The notes under the pieces are model-generated. The model ran no database searches, was not told where the DNA came from, and saw nothing but the letters and a program-made list of their open reading frames with translations. 6,718 nucleotides of DNA, from NCBI GenBank assembly GCA_020199975.1, contig JAIVJP010000103.1, positions 1 to 6,718 on the forward strand, written 5' to 3'. The position numbers and the translations under genes were made by a program. Below are positions 1-5,460 of the stretch, piece by piece (within the stretch, counting starts at the first letter, position 1; the number at the start of each line of letters is the position of its first letter). This stretch comes from Acidobacteriota bacterium. GTDB taxonomy: Bacteria > Acidobacteriota > Blastocatellia > Pyrinomonadales > Pyrinomonadaceae.

Positions 1-1
1 G

Positions 2-328
2 CGCGGGGTTCCCGGCCGAGCATCTCGGCTGGGGTACCATAGTCGCTGGGGTGCCGGGTTGCCGTCGGCGCCCCGCAAGCTGATTCACTATCGGCCAGAA
101 CCCGACCGACCCCAGCCACGTTTGGATGTGATGACTGAAAACGGCATGGCAGTCAATATTGGACAGTTAAAGGTTGATAACGACCAGTTGGTTTCTTTTA
201 CCGGCCTTTCTCACAACCTGATTCTGGGAGCTGCCGGTGGCGCTGTGCTGGCCACAGAAGCAGCGGTAGCCAGACAACTCGTCTATCGCAGAATTTCGAC
301 TCGTCAGGAAGCACCGCTGCCGGCGTAA
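2..328 (+). CDS. asd: Aspartate-semialdehyde dehydrogenase, C-terminal part (cut by the window edge)
   Basis: The frame is open from base 2 to the TAA at 326-328, so this is the 3' end of a gene that begins left of the window. About 108 residues are visible, of a usual 340-360. The family enzyme reduces aspartyl phosphate to aspartate semialdehyde with NADPH in the cytoplasm, the branch point to lysine, threonine and methionine. Recognisable pieces are LPSAP followed by an EPDRPQPRLD stretch, then NGMAVNIGQL, then GLSHNLILGAAGGAVLATE. The last matches the end of the archaeal/fungal-type ASADH, where GHNTIRGAAG is the usual form. The first roughly 18 visible residues, before LPSAP, do not match the family well; the cause could be divergence or a sequence error near the edge. 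The ATG-like starts inside the frame are not real starts. The aspartokinase and thr genes downstream fit the assignment. Confidence 0.85.
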   Translation, partial: RGVPGRASRLGYHSRWGAGLPSAPRKLIHYRPEPDRPQPRLDVMTENGMAVNIGQLKVDNDQLVSFTGLSHNLILGAAGGAVLATEAAVARQLVYRRISTRQEAPLPA

Positions 329-357
329 CAGTGAACATCCGGAAGGCAACAGGGGCC

Positions 358-383
358 GCGGATTTGCGCGGATGAAGGCGGAT
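358..383. repeat. Three GCGGAT units at 10-base spacing
   Basis: GCGGAT occurs at 358-363, 368-373 and 378-383, each exactly 10 bases from the next, separated by TTGC and GAAG. It lies in the asd-proC spacer (329-446), which holds no other gene. Similar CGCGGAT-rich stretches are, from memory, common between genes in environmental bacterial genomes, so this is probably a copy of a dispersed intergenic repeat. The 10-base spacing is close to one helical turn and would also suit a binding site. Nothing here decides between the two. Confidence 0.5.
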
Positions 384-446
384 TAGACGATTACCAGATA
401 GATAAATGAATTCCAGCTTTGGCTCTTAAGATTGTCAAAAAACTCC

Positions 447-1355
447 ATGGACCAAATTCAAGATGATTTGAAAGGCAAGACTGACGCCCTGCACGGGACA
501 AGACTATCGTTTATCGGTTGCGGCGCGATGGCTGAAGCGATCATCGCAGGCCTGCTGAAGAAGAATCTGGTGAAGACTGAGCGGGTGGTGGGCAGTCATC
601 CGCGCAAAGATCGTCGAGAAGAACTCCAGAAGAAATATTGGATTCGGATTTTTGAGGGCAACAAGGATGCCGTCGCCTTCGGACACAAGCAGGCGGGCGT
701 TAACGAAGGTGATAAGTCTTCCTCGCTCGTAATCTTGACGGTCAAGCCGCAACGGTTGGGGACGATCCTCCGCGAGCTGAAGGAGGCGGTTCAGGCGGAC
801 CAGTTGGTGATTTCTATTGTCGCCGGAGCACGAATTGAGACGATCGCGGACGATCTGCAACACAGATCAATAGTTCGCGCGATGCCAAACACACCCGCTC
901 AAATCGGACAGGGAATGACGGTTTGGACGGCAACGTCTGAAGTCACTGAAGCCCAGCGGCGTCAGATTCAGATGATCTTCGGGGCGCTCGGGCGCGAGCT
1001 GCAGGTCGAAGAAGAGAAAATGATTGATATGGCGACGGCGCTTTCTTCCACCGGGCCCACCTACACTTTCCTGGTGATGGAAGCTCTGATTGATGCGGGT
1101 GTCCATATGGGATTCTCTCGTCACGTGGCGGAAGAGCTGGTCCTGCAGACGATGCTCGGCAGCGTACTCTTCGCACGTGAATCACATAAGCACCCAGCCG
1201 AACTGCGTAACATGGTCACTTCACCCGGCGGCACATCGGCTGAAGCGATTTATCAAATGGAGAAAGGCAGCCTGCGCACGGTGCTCTCCAAGGCAGTTTG
1301 GGCTGCCTATCAGCGAGCTGAGACGCTGGGTCGCAAGGCTAAACACGACAATTAA
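447..1355 (+). CDS. proC: Pyrroline-5-carboxylate reductase
   Basis: This enzyme catalyses the last step of proline synthesis, reducing 1-pyrroline-5-carboxylate with NAD(P)H in the cytoplasm. From the ATG at 447 it is 302 residues; the family is usually 260-280, and the excess is an N-terminal tail of about 18 residues plus a charged loop near 70-92. Motifs in order are the Rossmann FIGCGAMAEAI (22-32), TVKPQ (98-102), SIVAG, RAMPNTPAQIGQGMT (144-158), ALSSTGPTY, and the C-terminal dimer-domain signature around TSPGGTSAEAIYQME (258-272), matching the ProC PROSITE pattern. ALSSTGPTY replaces the more usual SGSGPAY but keeps the GP core. A TTG at 432 would add five residues. I prefer ATG, since neither start has a clear Shine-Dalgarno sequence. 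It sits 118 bases after asd and 285 before aspartokinase on the same strand, so co-transcription is possible but not shown. Confidence 0.95.
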   Translation: MDQIQDDLKGKTDALHGTRLSFIGCGAMAEAIIAGLLKKNLVKTERVVGSHPRKDRREELQKKYWIRIFEGNKDAVAFGHKQAGVNEGDKSSSLVILTVKPQRLGTILRELKEAVQADQLVISIVAGARIETIADDLQHRSIVRAMPNTPAQIGQGMTVWTATSEVTEAQRRQIQMIFGALGRELQVEEEKMIDMATALSSTGPTYTFLVMEALIDAGVHMGFSRHVAEELVLQTMLGSVLFARESHKHPAELRNMVTSPGGTSAEAIYQMEKGSLRTVLSKAVWAAYQRAETLGRKAKHDN

Positions 1356-1368
1356 AAGTCGACACTTG

Positions 1369-1426
1369 CGGCGGGCGCTCGCCGTTGAAAGCCGGCTAGT
1401 AGACCGTATCGTTGAAAATTACTAGC
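1369..1426 (+). other. Inverted repeats just after proC
   Basis: Two small inverted repeats follow the proC stop codon. CGGCG (1369-1373) pairs with CGCCG (1380-1384) across a six-base loop, and GCTAGTA (1395-1401) pairs exactly with TACTAGC (1420-1426) across 18 bases. Neither is followed by a run of T, so neither is a convincing intrinsic terminator. They could still stabilise the 3' end of the proC message or be remnants of older repeats. Confidence 0.35.
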
Positions 1427-1448
1427 GTCAGTTCCCTTGCCGCGCGCG

Positions 1449-1605
1449 CTTCTTATTCACACCTATCTTCAGATAGGTGACGACGTTGGAACCAAAATTC
1501 CGGAACCATTTCAACGGTTTGCGGAGCGCCGGAAACCGTTCAAACGGTTTCAGAAGGTTACCGAATGTTCCCGACACCCAGCTAAAGCAGGGTGTGAATG
1601 AGAAG
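1449..1605. repeat. REPIN-like palindromic element with inverted 31-base ends
   Basis: The ends of this 157-base noncoding block are inverted copies of one another. The complement of 1449-1479 and the top strand of 1575-1605 align without gaps over 31 bases with 24 identical. Each unit is a 20-base hairpin (1460-1479 and 1575-1594) with an 8-position stem and a T-R-A-A loop, followed outward by the tail TGAATRAGAAG. Two of the stem differences are paired changes that keep the helix (T-A against C-G, and T-A against G-C). Two more inverted repeats lie inside, near 1504-1519 and at 1532-1551. Two REP units in inverted orientation around a short centre is the REPIN plan, usually mobilised in trans by a RAYT-type transposase; none is present here. 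The block fills most of the proC-aspartokinase gap. Copy number elsewhere is unknown. Confidence 0.65.
1532..1551. repeat. Perfect 8-base-pair hairpin inside the palindromic element
   Basis: GAAACCGT (1532-1539) and ACGGTTTC (1544-1551) are exact reverse complements around the loop TCAA. A weaker relative lies just upstream, where AACC (1504-1507) pairs with GGTT (1516-1519) and the inner TT/AA also pairs, with one mismatch. The two share the pattern ACC-R-T-T-x-CAA-x-CGGTTT about 29 bases apart, so they look like imperfect tandem copies in the centre of the element. Confidence 0.55.
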
Positions 1606-1640
1606 TCGCTAGCGAAACCTCGGTTACAGGCCAACAGTTT

Positions 1641-3104
1641 ATGAAAGAAAAACTTCAGGTGATGAAATTTGGCGGCACCTCCGTTGGCAACGCCGCATGT
1701 ATCCAGCGCGCGGCGGAGATCATCGCCGCGTCCGTGCGTGATAGCGAGGTGGTAGCCGTAGTCTCCGCGATGAGCGGAGTAACCAACCGTCTGGTTGAGA
1801 CGGCCCATCAGTCGGAGACAGGCGACGCCACCGCTGGTGAGGAGCTGGCAACCTTACTCTGCAAACAGCATGCGGAGGCGATTGAAACCCTCGTCCGCGA
1901 CCACAGCAAGCGCGCTGATCTTACTTCCGAAACTGAGCGCATCATTGAAGAGATGGCGAGCTTGTGCCGGGGGACGGCGCTATTGCATGAACTGACGCCG
2001 CGCGCGCTCGATTCCATTGCCAGTGCAGGTGAACGGCTATCGGCGAGGTTGCTGGCCACCGCCCTAGTTGAGTTAGGGGTGCCGGGGGTAGCCGTCGAAG
2101 CGACGGAGGTAATCGTCACGGACGGCTCGTATGGCCAGGCCGAGCCGTTAATGGATGAGACGCGCGAGCGCGTGAGCCAACGACTACTACCGCTGCTTGG
2201 CGAGGGTGCAGTCCCGGTTGTGACTGGCTTCACCGGCGCTACGCCGGCTGGCAAACTAACCACTCTGGGACGCGGGGGCTCAGATTATTCCGCGACAATT
2301 CTCGGTGCCGCGCTGAATGCAAGTGAGGTCGTCATTTGGACAGACGTTGACGGAGTGTTATCCGCCGATCCACGTCTCGTTCCTGAGGCGCGGACCCTCA
2401 GCGAAATCTCCTATAACGAGGCCGCGGAGCTGGCCTACTTCGGCGCCAAAGTTCTGCATCCGAAAACTCTCCGGCCCGTTGCCGAAGCCGGCATCCCGGT
2501 CTGGATTCGCAACAGTTTTGCTCCCCAGCAACCTGGCACAAAAATCACCGCGACAGGACATCCGACGGCGCGCGGTGTGAAAGCGATTACTGCGATTAGT
2601 GATGTCAGTCTTATCACGGTGGGTGGGCGCGGCATCGTCGGCTTGCCCGGCGTCGCGGCCAAAACTTTCACCGCTGCGGCCAATGCTCAAGCCAACGTCC
2701 TGCTCATCTCGCAATCGTCATCAGGAAACGACATCTGCTTCATCATCGATTCAACTGACGCAGCTCGAACAATCGAGAAGCTTCGCCAGGCCTTCGCCTT
2801 CGACCTGGCCCATCAAAAGGTGGAACACATCACCGTGAACTCGAACATTGCCATCGTCGCCGTGGTGGGAGACAGAATGCGCGGTCTGCCCGGGATTGCC
2901 GGGCGCACCTTCAGCGCTCTTGGCCGGCGCGGGATAAACATCATTGCCATCGCACAGGGGTCTTCAGAATACAATGTTTCTTTTGTTGTGGAAGCCGGCC
3001 TGATGGGCGAGACGGTACAGTCGCTGCACAGCGAGTTTGGCCTTGAGCTGGCGGCTTCTCGCTTCGAGTCAGTCGAAACCGACAGCACGCTGACGAGTGT
3101 ATGA
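1641..3104 (+). CDS. lysC: Aspartokinase, ThrA-type, with two ACT domains
   Basis: This protein phosphorylates aspartate with ATP, the first committed step toward lysine, threonine and methionine. The 487-residue protein starts at ATG 1641 and shows KFGGTSVGN (9-17), the ATP-side TLGRGGSDYSATILGAAL (208-225), WTDVDGVLSADPR (233-245) and the SYNEAAELAYFGAKVLHPKT stretch (257-276). Two ACT regulatory domains follow, near 321-390 (containing LLISQSSS) and 402-475 (containing IIAIAQGSSE). These resemble the kinase half of bifunctional E. coli ThrA more than the short LysC form, yet the chain stops with no homoserine dehydrogenase domain. Allosteric inhibition by threonine or lysine is expected of the family, but the effector cannot be read from the sequence. 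Only a weak AGG-like ribosome site precedes the start. The stop overlaps the thrC start as ATGA, which indicates translational coupling. The symbol is by function; thrA-like naming is possible. Confidence 0.93.
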   Translation: MKEKLQVMKFGGTSVGNAACIQRAAEIIAASVRDSEVVAVVSAMSGVTNRLVETAHQSETGDATAGEELATLLCKQHAEAIETLVRDHSKRADLTSETERIIEEMASLCRGTALLHELTPRALDSIASAGERLSARLLATALVELGVPGVAVEATEVIVTDGSYGQAEPLMDETRERVSQRLLPLLGEGAVPVVTGFTGATPAGKLTTLGRGGSDYSATILGAALNASEVVIWTDVDGVLSADPRLVPEARTLSEISYNEAAELAYFGAKVLHPKTLRPVAEAGIPVWIRNSFAPQQPGTKITATGHPTARGVKAITAISDVSLITVGGRGIVGLPGVAAKTFTAAANAQANVLLISQSSSGNDICFIIDSTDAARTIEKLRQAFAFDLAHQKVEHITVNSNIAIVAVVGDRMRGLPGIAGRTFSALGRRGINIIAIAQGSSEYNVSFVVEAGLMGETVQSLHSEFGLELAASRFESVETDSTLTSV

Positions 3105-4334
3105 TGACCACGAACCCCCAGACAGGGGCAAGGACCGCGGCTACGCAGCGTTGCATTGATCCCTCTTGCGGCGCGCGCTTCGAGCTCAATCAGCGGATCT
3201 ATGTTTGCTCCCGTTGTGGCGGACTGCTGGATGTCGTGCAAGAGTCAGCGACGGGTCCGGAACAGCTGCGAGTTTTATGGACCAGACGCCTCGAGTCATT
3301 TGAGTCACGTAACCAAAGTGGTGTGTGGCGCTACCGCGAGCTGTTGCCGTTCGCGGACGATGCGCCGATCGTCTCCCTCGGTGAAGGCAACACGCCGATT
3401 TACGATGCCCCAGTCTCCGCGGCCTACTGCGGACTGCACGCACTGACTTTAAAACACCAGGGTTGTAATCCGACCGGATCATTCAAGGACACGGGCATGA
3501 CCGCCGCGATCACGCAGGCTCTCATCCTGGGCGTGCAAACAGTGGTCTGCGCTAGCACGGGCAATACCGCGGCCAGCCTCGCTGCCTACGCAGCACGGGC
3601 AAAACTGCAGTGCGCGATCCTGGTGCCGCGAGGCCAGATTAGTCACGCCAAACTGGCACAGAGTTTGGACTACGGTGCGGCGGTGTTGGAGTTGGACGGA
3701 AACTTTGATGACGCGATGCGGGTGATCCGCGAGTTGGCAGAGGAAGAATCAATCTATCGCCGAAGGCGCGGCGCCTTTCGCAAACTTATACAAGTCTTTT
3801 GCCGGGAGCTCAGACGTCTCGCTTGCAGAGCGCCCACACTCAACGTGTAACTGGAACGCCTGGCCCGCCCTAACGCCAATCGTGCACCCCCACACGCTGG
3901 CAACCGCGATCAAGATCGGCGCGCCGGTTTCGTGGCAGAAGGCGCTGCGTGCGGTCCTCGAGAGCGGGGGAACGGTGCTGAGCGTGCGTGAGCAGGAGAT
4001 GGCCGACGCGAAAGCAATAATCGGACGAGAGGGAGTGGGGTGCGAACCGGCTTCGGCGTCAACCGTGGCCGGCATTAAGCGATTGGTTGCTGATGGAGTC
4101 ATCGCGCCAAATGAGGATGTGGTCGCGGTGTTGACGGGGCATGTATTGAAGGATACGGACTACGCCATCAAATACCACGAGGACAACCTATTCAGTGATG
4201 GCGACGCGACGGAGATGACCGCGGGTCGCAAGCTCGCGGGACCCTACCGCAACCCGCCTACTCTTGTGCAGGCGACGAAGGCAGCGATCCTTGAAGGACT
4301 GAGACTACACCCGAGAGTCAACTCTGCGGTGTGA
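3101..4334 (+). pseudogene. thrC: Threonine synthase, broken by an internal deletion and frameshift
   Basis: Threonine synthase converts O-phosphohomoserine to threonine with PLP. The first part (3101-3757, 219 residues) has a zinc-ribbon-like N-terminus (C18-x4-C23, C36-x2-C39), SLGEGNTP (92-99), the PLP lysine K129 in NPTGSFKDTGM, and ASTGNTAAS. After ESIY at 3757 this frame gives 30 arginine-rich residues unlike the family and stops at 3850. The rest continues in another frame from about 3759 (AEGAAPFANLYKSF, then HPHTLATAIKIG, GCEPASASTVAGIKRLV and AVLTGHVLKD) to the TGA at 4332-4334, giving 191 residues. About 65-70 residues normally found between the halves are missing, including the SINPFR-type region and the GGNLGN-type loop that binds the PLP phosphate. 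The loss is not a multiple of three. As written, no active enzyme can be made. It is either a genuine pseudogene or an assembly error. The ORF starting at 3882 is only the tail of this gene. Confidence 0.9.
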
Positions 4335-4366
4335 GGCGAGGCTCAAAGGCCGGCAATTAGATTTAG

Positions 4367-4453
4367 AGCCCGCGAAGTGTGGCGAAAGCATAAGTCAGCC
4401 TGGGGCAGGAGCCCCAGGACACTCGCAGTTGAGTTCTTAGCCCGCGAAGCGGG
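4367..4453. repeat. Intergenic repeat: two AGCCCGCGAAG copies flanking a perfect hairpin
   Basis: The 11-base word AGCCCGCGAAG occurs at 4367-4377 and again at 4439-4449. Between them CCTGGGGC (4399-4406) and GCCCCAGG (4411-4418) form a perfect 8-base-pair stem with an AGGA loop. The second copy continues to GCGGG, making its own small hairpin CCCGC-GAA-GCGGG (4441-4453). No T-run follows either stem, so a standard terminator is unlikely. The block fills most of the 148-base thrC-thrB gap (4335-4482), which otherwise holds no gene. I recall similar motifs as dispersed repeats in Acidobacteriota, but this needs a genome search. Confidence 0.6.
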
Positions 4454-4482
4454 TGTCAGCGGCAACAAACGAGACGTCGTTG

Positions 4483-5403
4483 ATGAAGATCAACGCACCA
4501 ACAAGATTCTTAGATCTGCTGTCGCCCGCTCCGGAGTCTGTCGGAAAAATCGGTTCAACGATTTCGCCCGTCCCGGAAGCGAGCGTAGCGTCCCGTGTGC
4601 GCATAAGCGGCGAGGGCTCGGACGACGATCTTCCAAGCAATGAAGAGAACCTCATCATCCGCTCCATGCGCTTTACCGCCGGTCGTGAGGGGTTGAGCCT
4701 GCCTCCGTTGGAGCTAGATATAAATAACGAGTTGCCACTAGCACGCGGACTGGGCAGCAGCGCGACTGCCATCGTCGCCGGTATCACGCTCGCTTCTTTG
4801 GTTTGTGATCGGGAGTTGTCCGGCGAGACAGTTCTCCGTTACGCCGTGGAAATGGAAGGACACGCAGACAATGTTGCGGCAGCATACCTGGGAGGCTTGG
4901 TGGTCAGCTGTGTAAAGCCTGACGGAAACGTGCTGGCGGTGCAGAGGTCCTGGCCGTCCGAATTAAAGGTGGTCGTGGTCTCTCCGGAAGCGTTCCTGAA
5001 GACCGCGGAAACGCGGAGTGTTCTCCCCGTAAATGTGCCACGCGAGGACGCCGTCTTCAATCTGCAGCGGGTAGCCTTATTCGGGGCAGCACTCGAAGCG
5101 GGTGCTTACGATCTCTTGTGGGATGCCATGCAGGACCGCCTGCATGAAGCACATCGTCAGTCGCTGGTGCCCGGTCTTGCAGAAGCCCTGGCCACTCCGC
5201 CCCAACCTGGCCTCCTTGGAATAGCCTTGAGTGGTTCAGGGCCCAGCGTGGTCGCGTTGGTGCGTGATTGCTCAGGCGACATAGGCGAGGCGATCGCTGA
5301 GAACTTTCGCCGACGCAACGTTCCGGCCAAGGTGCGCGTGTTGGAGGTGGACCACGAGGGAGCGATCCGCGAAAACACACAAAGCGACACGAAATTTTGT
5401 TAG
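4483..5403 (+). CDS. thrB: Homoserine kinase (GHMP family) with an atypical N-terminus
   Basis: This kinase phosphorylates homoserine with ATP to give O-phosphohomoserine, the substrate of ThrC just upstream. From ATG 4483 it is 306 residues, normal for the family. The core is clear: NEENLIIRSMRF (53-64), the ATP-binding PLARGLGSSATAIVAG (85-100), EMEGHADNVAAAYLGGLVVS (123-142), TAETR (174-178) and the C-terminal glycine motif ALSGSGPSVVAL (248-259). The first residues MKINAPT also fit. Residues 8-38, however, lack the conserved ANLGPGFDxLG and YNE stretch. A neighbouring frame gives a weakly similar series there (L-x-S...G-V...F-N-D-F at 4509-4565), which hints at two compensating indels. 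A GTG at 4453 would add ten residues, but it lies inside the intergenic repeat, so ATG is preferred. No strong ribosome site is visible. The gene may be intact but divergent, mis-sequenced or decaying. Confidence 0.85.
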   Translation: MKINAPTRFLDLLSPAPESVGKIGSTISPVPEASVASRVRISGEGSDDDLPSNEENLIIRSMRFTAGREGLSLPPLELDINNELPLARGLGSSATAIVAGITLASLVCDRELSGETVLRYAVEMEGHADNVAAAYLGGLVVSCVKPDGNVLAVQRSWPSELKVVVVSPEAFLKTAETRSVLPVNVPREDAVFNLQRVALFGAALEAGAYDLLWDAMQDRLHEAHRQSLVPGLAEALATPPQPGLLGIALSGSGPSVVALVRDCSGDIGEAIAENFRRRNVPAKVRVLEVDHEGAIRENTQSDTKFC

Positions 5404-5460
5404 GCGCCATGAAGCAGCAGAATGATTGTCAAATTGTGGATCGTGTCCCTATCGCCCGGG

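Noticed and set aside
1449..1640. Lysine riboswitch upstream of aspartokinase
   Set aside because: The hairpins do not show the conserved lysine-riboswitch core that I know, and the symmetry of the ends fits a palindromic repeat element better.
1428..1808. ORF of 126 residues on the - strand over the proC-aspartokinase gap
   Set aside because: It runs through the palindromic repeats and the start of the aspartokinase gene and shows no recognisable motifs.
1808..2263. Long serine-rich ORF on the - strand inside aspartokinase
   Set aside because: It is the mirror of a well-conserved + strand gene, and its composition is typical of antisense reading in GC-rich DNA.
3882..4334. Stand-alone 150-residue protein beginning MHPHTLATAI
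   Set aside because: The same frame continues upstream to about 3759 with threonine synthase sequence, so it is the tail of broken thrC rather than a separate gene.
4399..4418. Intrinsic terminator after thrC
   Set aside because: The stem is perfect, but no T-run follows and the same block contains direct repeats, so a dispersed repeat is more likely.
4377..4643. Arginine-rich ORF of 88 residues overlapping the thrB start
   Set aside because: It lies across the repeat and the thrB N-terminus and has no family features as a protein; its only interest is as the possible alternative frame of thrB.
5404..5460. Bidirectional terminator between thrB and the - strand gene
   Set aside because: I found no convincing stem with T-runs in these 57 bases.
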